Shown: positions 8,805-16,742, numbered from the stretch's first letter. The stretch: 64,000 nt of DNA from an uncultured Eubacteriales bacterium (GCA_905207235.1 CAJLKN010000003.1:1-64000), one strand, 5' to 3'. Notes: a model not told the origin generated them from the sequence alone. Translations and numbers: made by a program.

Positions 8805-9221
8805 TCAACGACCTGTCTTTCCGTTACGGCGCACCTTGAGCTTGCTTATGGCGCGTGCAAGCTGTGCCTGGGCTGAGCGATACTCTATCATGCCCTTGCT
8901 CTGCAACATAGCTTCACGGGCGGCAGCCGCTGCCTCTCTGGCACGATCAGCATCGATTTCTTCGGGCAGAAGGACGGAATCGACGAGTATGAGAACGTCA
9001 TTGTCCTCCACCTTCATTATTCCGCCAGCCACGGCGACCGTGAGCGGCTTTTCATTTGGCGTCGTGAAAGTGAGAGCGCCAGGCAATATCGCCGTTATTA
9101 AGTTAGCGTGATCGGCGAGGACGCCGTACTGACCGTCCACCGCGGGGACGATGACGCTGTCGCAATCGCCCTCGTAGAACACTCTGTCCGCGCCGAAAAG
9201 ATGCAGGGTAAAATGTTTCAT
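8805..9221 (-). CDS. atpC: ATP synthase F1 epsilon subunit
   Basis: About 138 residues from MKHFTLHLFGADRVFYEGD. The N-terminal ten-stranded sandwich is recognisable by IVPAVDGQYGVLADHANLI (the G-x-x-G-x-L-x-x-H motif) and ALTFTTPNEKPLTVAVAGG; the C-terminal helical hairpin is AREAAAAAREAM ... AQLARAISKLKV. Epsilon couples the rotor to F1 and can inhibit ATP hydrolysis. An upstream in-frame ATG at 9275 would add 18 atypical residues, so 9221 is preferred. There is no Shine-Dalgarno; instead the 30 bases before the ATG hold two copies of AATTCGGTATAAT. Confidence 0.9.
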   Translation of the reverse strand: MKHFTLHLFGADRVFYEGDCDSVIVPAVDGQYGVLADHANLITAILPGALTFTTPNEKPLTVAVAGGIMKVEDNDVLILVDSVLLPEEIDADRAREAAAAAREAMLQSKGMIEYRSAQAQLARAISKLKVRRNGKTGR

Positions 9222-9298
9222 TTTATTATACCGAATTATTATACCGAATTTAAGTCTGCGCCGAATGCCGCACAATATGACGCAACGAACGCATTTTA

Positions 9299-10696
9299 TC
9301 AGCCTTCTCTCTTGAGCTGTTCAGCCTTCTTGCGGACGTCGTCAAGCGTGCCGACGTTGTAGAACGCCGCCTCGGGATATTCGTCCATTTCGCCGTCGAG
9401 AATGGCTTTGAAGCCCTTGATAGTCTCGGATACAGGCACATATACGCCGGGGATACCTGTGAACTTTTCGGCGACGTGGAAGGGTTGCGAGAGGAACCTT
9501 TGTACCTTGCGCGCCCTGTAAACCGTAAGTTTATCGCTTTCGGAAAGTTCATCCATACCGAGAATGGCGATTATATCCTGCAATTCGCTGTATTTCTGCA
9601 ATGTTTCCTGAACGCGGCGCGCCGTTTCGTAGTGCTCTTTACCGACGACGTCGGCTTCGAGAATACGCGAAGTCGATTCGAGCGGATCAACGGCGGGATA
9701 GATACCCTGTTCGGCTATCTTACGGCTGAGGACGGTGGTTGCGTCAAGGTGAGCGAAAACGGTTGCGGGAGCGGGGTCGGTAAGGTCATCGGCAGGCACA
9801 TATACGGCCTGAACAGAAGTTACCGAACCGTCGCGCGTGGAGGCAATTCTCTCCTGAAGTTCGCCCATTTCGTTTGCGAGCGTGGGCTGATAACCTACCG
9901 CCGAAGGCATACGGCCGAGGAGTGTGGAAACCTCCGAACCTGCCTGGACGAAACGGAATATGTTATCTATGAATAAAAGCACGTCCTTCTTCCTGGCGTC
10001 GCGGAAGTACTCCGCCATGGTAAGTCCCGTGAGGGCGACGCGCATACGCACGCCGGGAGCCTCGTTCATCTGACCGAAAACGAGAGCCGTTTTATCTGCA
10101 ACGCCGCTTGCGCCCATTTCACGCCAGAGGTCGTTGCCCTCTCTCGAACGTTCGCCGACGCCCGTGAATATAGAATATCCGCCGTGCTCCATCGCGACGT
10201 TGTGTATAAGCTCCTGAATGAGGACGGTTTTGCCGACGCCTGCGCCGCCGAAAAGACCTATCTTACCGCCCTTTGCGTAGGGCTCCATCAGGTCGATGAC
10301 CTTTATGCCCGTTTCGAGCACTTCGGCGACAGGCGACTGCTGCTCAAACGAGGGAGCGGGACGATATATGCCCCACTTTTCTTCGGTCTTGGGAGCGGGC
10401 TTGCCGTCTATGGGTTCGCCGAGAACATTGAACATTCTGCCGAGCGTGCACTCGCCTACGGGCACTTTAATGACATCGCCCGTAGCCACGACTTTTGCGC
10501 CGCGCGCAAGACCCTCGCAGGGGCCGAGCATGATACAGCGGACGGTGTCTCCGTCGACGTGAGAGGCGACTTCCATTACGTAGACATGACCATTATTTTC
10601 GACGGTGAGCGCATCTCTGATTTTGGGCAGGACGCCGCTTTCAAACTTAACGTCTGTTACGGGTCCCGCAATACGAACTATTTTTCCCGTATTCAA
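9299..10696 (-). CDS. atpD: ATP synthase F1 beta subunit
   Basis: 465 residues, normal length. The N-terminal barrel begins MNTGKIVRIAGPVTDVKFE; the P-loop is GGAGVGKT; the catalytic Glu lies in GVGERSREGNDLW; the DELSE-like segment GMDELSESDKL is intact. This is the catalytic subunit of F1 acting at the cytoplasmic face. It follows atpG with a two-base gap and precedes atpC. Confidence 0.97.
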   Translation of the reverse strand: MNTGKIVRIAGPVTDVKFESGVLPKIRDALTVENNGHVYVMEVASHVDGDTVRCIMLGPCEGLARGAKVVATGDVIKVPVGECTLGRMFNVLGEPIDGKPAPKTEEKWGIYRPAPSFEQQSPVAEVLETGIKVIDLMEPYAKGGKIGLFGGAGVGKTVLIQELIHNVAMEHGGYSIFTGVGERSREGNDLWREMGASGVADKTALVFGQMNEAPGVRMRVALTGLTMAEYFRDARKKDVLLFIDNIFRFVQAGSEVSTLLGRMPSAVGYQPTLANEMGELQERIASTRDGSVTSVQAVYVPADDLTDPAPATVFAHLDATTVLSRKIAEQGIYPAVDPLESTSRILEADVVGKEHYETARRVQETLQKYSELQDIIAILGMDELSESDKLTVYRARKVQRFLSQPFHVAEKFTGIPGVYVPVSETIKGFKAILDGEMDEYPEAAFYNVGTLDDVRKKAEQLKREG

Positions 10697-10698
10697 AA

Positions 10699-11586
10699 TT
10701 ACTCTCCTTGCTGCTGATTGCGCGCGCGGGCGCCTGCAGCGATTTCGGTTATTTCCTGGGTTATGGCCGCCTGACGCAGCCTGTTATACTCTATTTTGAG
10801 TTTGGATATGAGCTCTTCGGCGCTGTCGTTGGCAGCCTTCATGGCAATCATGCGGGCGTGCTGCTCGCTGCAAAAACTGTCGACGAGCGCACTGTATATA
10901 AAGCCCGAAATATATGCCGGCATAATGCTGTCGAGCACTCCCTCGGGAGAGGGCGAATACTCGAAAGGCTTGGTTACAGGCTTTTCGTCCGTATCGACGA
11001 ACTGGCTCCTGTGGAAGGGGATTATTCTGGTGAGAGTGGCCTCATCCGTCATGCCTCGCATATCGGTGTATGCCACATATATCTTGGTGAACGCCCCTTT
11101 GAGATATCCATCGAGGAGGATATCGCAAATTGCTCTCGCCCTGCGCATGGTAGGGTTCTGAGCCGTGTAGAGGAAAGACTGTTCCACGGGAATGCCGTGC
11201 TGGGCGCAATAGTGCCTGCCGTATTCGCCGACGACGTACCACTTTATCTCGTTGCCCTCTTCGGTGAGTTCTCTGGCCTTTTTGATGACGTTATAGTTGT
11301 AAGCGCCGGCAAGACCCTTATCGCCCGTAATGAGAAGGCAGGCATATGTGCCTGTGAGCTTTTTATGTTCGTCTAAGGGGTAGAGATACCTGCTTTCGGG
11401 CAGCTCGCCTGAACGGAAAATCCTTTTGACTTCCTTCTTCGTAGCTTCAAAATAAGGGCGGGTACGGTCGAGATCGGCTTTGACCTTGCGCATCTTTGCC
11501 GACGAAATGAGGTACATTGCGTTGGTTATCTTGCGCGTATCGCCTATCGAGTCTATTCTCTTTTTGATGGATTGCAAGTCGGACAT
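10699..11586 (-). CDS. atpG: ATP synthase F1 gamma subunit
   Basis: 295 residues. Long N-terminal helix MSDLQSIKKRIDSIGDTRKI followed by TNAMYLISSAKM, a central Rossmann-like domain (LLITGDKGLAGAYNYNVIKK), and the C-terminal helix MKAANDSAEELISKLKIEYN then RLRQAAITQEITEIAAGA. It forms the central rotor shaft. It sits between atpA (17 bases) and atpD. Confidence 0.97.
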   Translation of the reverse strand: MSDLQSIKKRIDSIGDTRKITNAMYLISSAKMRKVKADLDRTRPYFEATKKEVKRIFRSGELPESRYLYPLDEHKKLTGTYACLLITGDKGLAGAYNYNVIKKARELTEEGNEIKWYVVGEYGRHYCAQHGIPVEQSFLYTAQNPTMRRARAICDILLDGYLKGAFTKIYVAYTDMRGMTDEATLTRIIPFHRSQFVDTDEKPVTKPFEYSPSPEGVLDSIMPAYISGFIYSALVDSFCSEQHARMIAMKAANDSAEELISKLKIEYNRLRQAAITQEITEIAAGARARNQQQGE

Positions 11587-11603
11587 ACTGTGACCTTTAA
11601 AAA

Positions 11604-13571
11604 TTATTTATCGGCTTTATACGAAGAGACAAACTGCTTTGCGGCTGATATTACTGCGTCCCTGAGCTCATTGGTTATCGCCTTGCCCGTCTTAATCTGT
11701 GCGACGAGGTCGGAATGACCGTCCTCGAACTGGGCGAGGAGTTTGGGCTTTAATGCGGGGATATCATCGGGCGAAACGCCTGTGAAGGCGTGACCGGTTG
11801 CCGCAATGAGCAGTATTACCTGCTGGTATTCCGCAAGGGGACTGTACTGGGGCTGACGAAGAAGCATCATGAGGCTTCTGCCGTAGTCCAGCGTTTTCTG
11901 GGTATTCTCGTCGAGATCGGACGAGAACTGCATGAACACTTCCATTTCCCTGTACTGGGCGAGGTTGAGCCTTATAGTGCCGGCAGCCGTCTTCATGGCC
12001 TTGGTCTGGGCATCGCCGCCGACACGGGAGACGGATATACCGACGTTGACCGCGGGGCGCTGACCCGAATAGAACAGATCGCCCGAAAGGAATATCTGAC
12101 CGTCGGTTATGGAAATTATATTCGTGGGGATATATGCCGAAATATCGCCCGCCTGCGTTTCGACAACGGGCAAAGCGGTCATGCTGCCGCCGCCGCGCTC
12201 GTCGGAAAGATGCGCAGCGCGCTCGAGGAGACGTGAATGCAGATAGAATACGTCGCCGGGATAAGCTTCGCGGCCGGGGGATCTGCCGAGCAGAAGGCTG
12301 AGCGCTCTGTAAGCGACGGCGTGCTTTGAAAGATCGTCGTAGATTATGAGCACGTCTTTTCCGCGATTCATGAAATATTCGCCTATCGCGCAACCAGAAT
12401 AGGGCGCGATATACTGAAGCGAAGCGGAATCGCCAGCCGTGGAGGAAACGATTATCGTGTAATCCATAGCGCCCTTCTTTTTGAGATTTTCGACGAGATG
12501 AGCGACCGAGCTGGCTTTCTGACCGATTGCGACGTAAATACAGATTACGTTCTGCCCTTTCTGATTGAGGATGGTATCTATGGCGACAGCCGTTTTACCC
12601 GTCTGACGGTCGCCGATGATGAGTTCACGCTGACCGCGACCGATGGGGAACATACTGTCGATGGACAATATACCCGTACGAAGAGGCGTATTGACGGGCT
12701 GGCGGTCGATTATCGTTGGAGCGGGGCTCTCGATGGGCATGTAGGCTTCGGCAGCTATTGAGCCGCCTCCGTCCACGGGAGAACCGAGTGCGTCCACAAC
12801 CCTGCCTATCATACCGTCTCCTGCGGGAACGCCTGCCGTCTTGCCTGTACGATAGACCGCAGAACCTGCCTCTACCTCTCTGTCGTCGCCGAAGAGAATA
12901 CAGCCGACGCTCTCGGGAGAAAGCTCCTGAACCATGCCTTTAAGTCCGCATTCGAAGAGCACGATTTCGCCGTATTCAACCATGTCGAGACCGCTTATTT
13001 TAGCTATGCCATCGCCTACCGACAGAACCTTGCCTGCTTCGCGCGCGGCGGCGGGCATAGACCAGCCGTCTATTGTTTGTCTGAGGTTATCCACAGCCTC
13101 GCGGAGGAGCGTAGTTACGCCCTTATTGCTGTTGATTACGTCCTCTTTGAAGCGGTTTATGCGGCTTTTAGCCGTCCAGTCGAACACGTTGTCGCCGTAC
13201 TCGAGGCGGAAACCGCCGACGACCGACGGATCCTTTATGACCTCGACTGCGGGGCGAACGCCGTAAGTGCGTTCGAGAAAGTCGGCAATACCCTTGAGCT
13301 GACGCTCGTCGGGAGGAGTAATGCAATAGAGCCTTGCGGAAGAACCGTCGCTGCGGGAAGCGCCGACGGCCCTGAACTTACCTATCCAGTTGCGAGAGGA
13401 CCAGTCGTAAACGTTGTCGCCGTACTCGAGGCGGAAACCGCCGACGACAGATGCGTCTTTAATTATTTCGATTTCGGGGCGAACGCCGTATGTGCGTTCG
13501 AGAAAGTCGCCCAGACCCTTGAGCTGGCGCTCGTCGGGCGGGGTTATGCAGTAGAGCTTCGCCTTATTCAT
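11604..13571 (-). CDS. atpA: ATP synthase alpha subunit with two fused delta C-terminal domains
   Basis: 655 residues against about 505 usual. Residues 1-68 and 80-143 are two copies (47 of 64 positions identical by my alignment, 75-residue period) of the delta/OSCP C-terminal domain, recognised by KDxSVVGGFRLEYGDNV and DW(S/T) ... I..F, matching the delta motif 'DpsLiGGf.v..Gd.v.D.S...rL..L'. From about 150 the protein is alpha: LSVGDGIAKISGLD, P-loop GDRQTGKT, then the alpha-specific AIGQKASSVA and the RxPGREAYPGD region. No separate atpH exists: atpF stops eight bases inside this gene. The fused copies therefore probably supply the peripheral-stalk contact that delta normally makes. Confidence 0.93.
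   Translation of the reverse strand: MNKAKLYCITPPDERQLKGLGDFLERTYGVRPEIEIIKDASVVGGFRLEYGDNVYDWSSRNWIGKFRAVGASRSDGSSARLYCITPPDERQLKGIADFLERTYGVRPAVEVIKDPSVVGGFRLEYGDNVFDWTAKSRINRFKEDVINSNKGVTTLLREAVDNLRQTIDGWSMPAAAREAGKVLSVGDGIAKISGLDMVEYGEIVLFECGLKGMVQELSPESVGCILFGDDREVEAGSAVYRTGKTAGVPAGDGMIGRVVDALGSPVDGGGSIAAEAYMPIESPAPTIIDRQPVNTPLRTGILSIDSMFPIGRGQRELIIGDRQTGKTAVAIDTILNQKGQNVICIYVAIGQKASSVAHLVENLKKKGAMDYTIIVSSTAGDSASLQYIAPYSGCAIGEYFMNRGKDVLIIYDDLSKHAVAYRALSLLLGRSPGREAYPGDVFYLHSRLLERAAHLSDERGGGSMTALPVVETQAGDISAYIPTNIISITDGQIFLSGDLFYSGQRPAVNVGISVSRVGGDAQTKAMKTAAGTIRLNLAQYREMEVFMQFSSDLDENTQKTLDYGRSLMMLLRQPQYSPLAEYQQVILLIAATGHAFTGVSPDDIPALKPKLLAQFEDGHSDLVAQIKTGKAITNELRDAVISAAKQFVSSYKADK
13143..13559 (-). 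repeat. Tandem duplication of delta-CTD coding sequence
   Basis: Copy A is 13368-13559 and copy B 13143-13334, a 225-base period. Long stretches are identical at the DNA level (for example GTTGTCGCCGTACTCGAGGC on the plus strand), pointing to a fairly recent duplication under coding constraint. Confidence 0.85.
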
Positions 13572-14253
13572 TGCCGTTACCCTTATTAACCTCGTTGAGG
13601 AACTGATCGTATACGGCGCTGTCGGACGTCGAGCCCTGCGCCATTATAGCGGATGCCGCAGCCGCGCCGATTATGTCGACAACCTCTTCTCGGCGGCATG
13701 CCGAAGCGTCATTATTATTTTTCATCCTCTCGAACATAGCAGCTTTCTGCTCGTCGGAAAGAGCGCTCGCATTCTCCGAAAGGGCGAGATATTTATCGTA
13801 CAGAGCGCCGTCGGTTGCGGCGTTGCTTTCGGACGCGAGCAGTTTTTCTGCCGAACGGAGAACCATTGCGGCGATTTCGTCGCCTGCGCCTGCTATGTAC
13901 TTTTCACGCTCGGCTTCGGCGCGTTTGCGACCGTCGGATATAATCTTATCGGCCTCCTCCTGAGCTTCGGCGAGCATGCGCTTTTTTCTCGTTTCGGTAA
14001 CGGCAAGAGCCTGCTTTTCACGCTCGGCAAGGTCGCTGTCGAGGGCAGCTATCTTCACCTGACGCTCCTTTTCGAGGGCCTCGGTCTCGGCAAGAGCCTG
14101 CGCGTGGTCGGCCGCAGCCTTTTTATACTTCTCCTCGCGCTGAGCCATAAACTTTCTGACGGGCTTGAAAAGGAGGAAGGAAAGACCGGCCGCCAATATT
14201 ATGAAGTTGAAAAGATGCAGCAGTATTTGCTGCCAATCTATATTAAGTGGCAT
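13564..14253 (-). CDS. atpF: ATP synthase F0 subunit b, C-terminally extended
   Basis: 229 residues from MPLNIDWQQILLHLFNFI, against 160-170 typical. Start chosen because GAGG stands eight bases before it; an ATG 33 bases upstream lacks an SD. One N-terminal transmembrane helix (residues 8-26), a long charged coiled coil, then AAMVLRSAEKLLASESN and GALYDKYLALSEN, which resembles a normal b end. A further 65 residues follow, ending with a second, similar segment (DIIGAAAASAIMAQGSTSDS then AVYDQFLNEV). The extension may contact the duplicated delta domains fused to alpha. The stop overlaps the atpA start. Confidence 0.92.
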   Translation of the reverse strand: MPLNIDWQQILLHLFNFIILAAGLSFLLFKPVRKFMAQREEKYKKAAADHAQALAETEALEKERQVKIAALDSDLAEREKQALAVTETRKKRMLAEAQEEADKIISDGRKRAEAEREKYIAGAGDEIAAMVLRSAEKLLASESNAATDGALYDKYLALSENASALSDEQKAAMFERMKNNNDASACRREEVVDIIGAAAASAIMAQGSTSDSAVYDQFLNEVNKGNGNE

Positions 14254-14324
14254 AAATTTTTCCTCTGATTGCCGCATATGCAGCATGTGTGAGCCCTTTC
14301 GGGCGAAGGTTTTTCAGACCGTCA

Positions 14325-14720
14325 TTAAACGACGAACATTATAAGTATGGCGACGATGAGGGCGTAAATTACGACCGTCTCGATGAATACGAGGCCGAGC
14401 ATGAGTACGCTTCTTATCTTGCCGCTTGCCTCGGGCTGACGAGCGATGCCGTCCATTGCCTTAGCGATTGCCAAGCCCATACCGATTGCACCGCCCAGAG
14501 CGGCAAAACCGATAGCTATTGCCGCACCTATCGCGGTGAGCGAGGGAGCTGCGGCTTCGGCTGCGACAGCGGCGTCTTCTGCGACGGCTGCAGGCTCGCC
14601 TGCTTCGGCTGCGAATGCGACGAACGAATTAGCGTCGAACACATACGATGCGATGGCGAAGAGTGCTGCAACGAGCGCGAGCACGAATAAAATTACCATA
14701 CTTTTCTTTGCGAGTTTCAT
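14325..14720 (-). CDS. atpE: ATP synthase F0 subunit c with N-terminal extension
   Basis: 131 residues, about 50 longer than usual. Residues 1-38 form a signal-like or extra transmembrane helix (KSMVILFVLALVAALFAIAS, with AFAAEAG after it) followed by an Ala/Glu-rich linker; the canonical hairpin is SLTAIGAAIAIGFAALGGAI ... ARQPEASGK ... LMLGLVFIETVVIYALIVA. The ion-binding Glu is in FIET. The position equivalent to Gln32 of Na+-type rings is Met, which argues for proton coupling (inference). The extension could be cleaved after AFA or kept. Confidence 0.92.
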   Translation of the reverse strand: MKLAKKSMVILFVLALVAALFAIASYVFDANSFVAFAAEAGEPAAVAEDAAVAAEAAAPSLTAIGAAIAIGFAALGGAIGMGLAIAKAMDGIARQPEASGKIRSVLMLGLVFIETVVIYALIVAILIMFVV

Positions 14721-14791
14721 AAAATCCTCCGTTTAGTGGAATTAATCTTTGTATATTTACGCGCCACTAAGGGCGTTTTTGCCTTTAAATT

Positions 14792-15643
14792 TTAAGCTGC
14801 GGCCTGCGCCTTTTTGCGGGGCTTCTTTTCCTTATGCTTTGCGGGCTCGGTGACTTCGCCGTAATATGTAGCCGTGAGCATTGTAAGCACGTATGTCTGG
14901 ATGAGGGCGTGCAACAGAGTGAACAGCACGCCGACGATGACGGGAACGCCGATGCTGAGGAAGATAACGTAGTACACAAGTTCGGTTACGAGCAGACCCG
15001 AAAGGAGCGCGCCGAAGAGACGGAAGCTCATTGATACGGGCAGGGAGAATTCCTTAAGCGCTCTGCCGAGACCTTTAAGACCATTGGATGCAATGCCGCC
15101 GCCGAGAATTATGAAGTACGACAAAAAGCCCATTGAGATGGCAGCATTGATATCCGAAAGGGGCGCGGGCATGCTTACCGACTGACCGCCGATACTTGTA
15201 AGCTGAATGCCGAACAGCTCGAAGAGCGTTCCGACGAACACATAGCAGCCTGCGGCGAATATATAGCAGCCGAGGAAGCCGTTCTTTTCGGGGCTGTTGG
15301 TCTTTGCCATGTTATCGAAGAAGCCTACCGCCTCCTCTATGACCAGCTGGAACTTACCGGGCACATCTTTGAACCTCGGGATAGCAAATATGCGCACGCA
15401 AGCCGCGAAAACAAGTAAAATCGCGGTTACGATAAATCCCGAAATAAGCGCGGGGTTGACCTTGATGCCGAACAGGTTGAACTGTTTTTCCTCGTGCAGA
15501 ACGGCGTCGTTGAGCTCTTCGGAAAGGCTGCCCTTGTCGGGTGCGCCGATCAAAAACGCACCTACAAGCAAAGCCGCGAGCACCGCGACAAGCACTGCGA
15601 TGATGATTAACTTTTTATTGACAGATTTTTTTACCGTCTTCAT
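14792..15643 (-). CDS. atpB: ATP synthase F0 subunit a
   Basis: 283 residues, several transmembrane helices. The essential Arg helix is present as SFRLFGALLSGLLV, and the last helices read GVLFTLLHALIQTYVLTMLT. The C-terminal tail is Lys-rich. First gene of the operon; no atpI is present. It forms the ion half-channels next to the c ring. Confidence 0.95.
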   Translation of the reverse strand: MKTVKKSVNKKLIIIAVLVAVLAALLVGAFLIGAPDKGSLSEELNDAVLHEEKQFNLFGIKVNPALISGFIVTAILLVFAACVRIFAIPRFKDVPGKFQLVIEEAVGFFDNMAKTNSPEKNGFLGCYIFAAGCYVFVGTLFELFGIQLTSIGGQSVSMPAPLSDINAAISMGFLSYFIILGGGIASNGLKGLGRALKEFSLPVSMSFRLFGALLSGLLVTELVYYVIFLSIGVPVIVGVLFTLLHALIQTYVLTMLTATYYGEVTEPAKHKEKKPRKKAQAAA

Positions 15644-15654
15644 TTTAACCTCTT

Positions 15655-15700
15655 ATAAAGCAGGTTTATTTACCTATTATTATATAAGTTTATTATATAA
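15655..15700 (-). promoter_or_regulatory. Duplicated -10-like boxes upstream of atpB
   Basis: Two tandem copies of ACTTATATAATAA lie 20-45 bases before the atpB SD (AAGAGG), each holding TATAAT. No good -35 is seen at 17 bases, so whether this is an independent promoter is uncertain. Confidence 0.35.
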
Positions 15701-15734
15701 GTTGTCGCCCGCCGAAAGGCATGAGCGATATAAA

Positions 15735-15881
15735 AAAACGCCCGACAAAACTGTCGGGCGATGCTGACTTGTAAAAGAGCCGAACGAAAACTAAACACGG
15801 GAAAAACCCGAGCGCGCAGACGTTATGCCGCCCGAATGACTATTCCGCACGCAAAATGCGTACGCTTTCCCCACTTATTAT
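15735..15881 (-). ncRNA. Structured leader or small RNA upstream of atp operon
   Basis: A strong promoter (15889-15917) would start a transcript near 15881. It would contain a short stem (CGTACGC/GCGTGCG), CGGG-TTTTT-CCCG, and end at a complete intrinsic terminator CGCCCGACA-GTTT-TGTCGGGCG plus seven T, all within about 150 bases and about 90 bases before atpB. No frame with an SD is evident. It could be an attenuator or riboswitch-like leader of the atp operon, or a separate small RNA. No known RNA family was recognised. Confidence 0.5.
15737..15762 (-). terminator. Intrinsic terminator in the atp leader
   Basis: Nine-base stem CGCCCGACA/TGTCGGGCG followed by TTTTTTT on the minus strand. 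Confidence 0.8.
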
Positions 15882-15888
15882 TATCCAC

Positions 15889-15917
15889 ATTTTATTCCCA
15901 TTCTCAGCCGCTGTCAA
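15889..15917 (-). promoter_or_regulatory. Promoter of the atp leader transcript
   Basis: TTGACA (15917-15912), 17-base spacer, TAAAAT (15894-15889) on the minus strand. Confidence 0.75.
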
Positions 15918-16196
15918 CTCAATGGTACAAATTTTTTTAAAACTTTATAATTTGAAATTTTTATCGAAAAGATGTGATTTTGCACAATTTGTCGCATTAA
16001 ACTCACGAAAAACCGTCTGAAACAGCAGCCATATTCAGACCACGCTCTGCACCCCATACGCTTTGACAGTCAAAAGCCACACGTTGTTTGCGCGAGAAAA
16101 AAGCGCCCCCTTCTTCGTCCGTGAAAAACCTATGCTGACACCAAATCGGCGCTGCAGAACTTGCTTAAAACTTTTTCATTCAATAACTCATTTTTA

Positions 16197-16292
16197 CTAC
16201 AACGAAAATAATATATTATTGCTATATTTTGAATCTTCATTAGCTCCAAAAACATAATCTATGAGCTTTAAAAGCAAAGTTTTGCCAATACT
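16197..16292 (-). pseudogene. AAA/ABC-type ATPase Walker A fragment
   Basis: 31 codons read SIGKTLLLKLIDYVFGAN then EDSKYSNNILFSL and a stop. The SxGKT-LLL-LIDY-G pattern is the N-terminal P-loop region typical of RecF/SMC-like ATPases found in several defence systems. It is broken on both sides; its left-hand end joins directly to a tRNA-Leu anticodon-loop sequence (16293). Confidence 0.6.
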
Positions 16293-16319
16293 ATTTTAAG
16301 TCCTGTGCGTCTGCCGATT
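16293..16319 (-). repeat. tRNA-Leu 5'-half fragment
   Basis: ATTTTAAGTCCTGTGCGTCT followed by GCCGATT is the reverse complement of tRNA-Leu(UAA) from the anticodon loop towards the 5' end, identical to the functional gene at 23061-23147. Only this part is present. Confidence 0.75.
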
Positions 16320-16451
16320 GTCGCCTCGTGCCTCGTTTGTCGTACCTGCAACGCATCACGCTACGCCCGCTAGGTTGCGGTCTCTCCGCGCACACGAAAG
16401 CCGGATTTTCGCCTTTCTATAAATGTGCCGCTCGTCGCCACACAAACGTGT

Positions 16452-16512
16452 GCTTTTGTTAAGTTTTCAGTTTTTTTAAAATTTGTTAGTTTCTATCTGC
16501 CAAAAATTTTAA
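16452..16512 (-). repeat. Copy of the tRNA-Leu upstream flank
   Basis: TGTGCTTTTGTTAAGTTTTC, AGTTTTTTT and GTTAGTTTCTATCTGCCAAA then AATTTTAAG reproduce the sequence that separates the tRNA-Leu fragments at 23150-23210 and 23250-23312. Confidence 0.65.
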
Positions 16513-16521
16513 GGCTGTTAA

Positions 16522-16693
16522 GGGACTAAAATGTTAAAAATTCACACAACCCAAAACCATTAAAAACGGGCGATTTAGAGCAAAAAACACCTCAAAACCG
16601 CCCAAAATACAACTTTTCAGTCTGCCCCGACTTTGTTAAAAATCGACATCTTCCTCCTTCTTCCCAAAATTAACATTTTGTTAAATTAGTCCC
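16522..16693. mobile_element. MITE-like element with terminal inverted repeats
   Basis: Left end GGGACTAAAATGTTAA, right end TTAACATTTTGTTAAATTAG then TCCC, which is the complement with an internal gap. No coding capacity in 172 bases. A second, right-truncated copy lies at 8387-8544. Confidence 0.55.
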
Positions 16694-16742
16694 TAAAAAT
16701 CCCTTGTGGACGAAACCAAGTTAAAAGTTAATAATTAACAGA

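Noticed and set aside
9476..9976. Plus-strand frames across the atp genes
   Set aside because: Complementary to atpD, atpG and atpA with no start signals.
16063..16257. 64-residue plus-strand frame
   Set aside because: No SD and no motif; it overlaps the antisense ATPase fragment.
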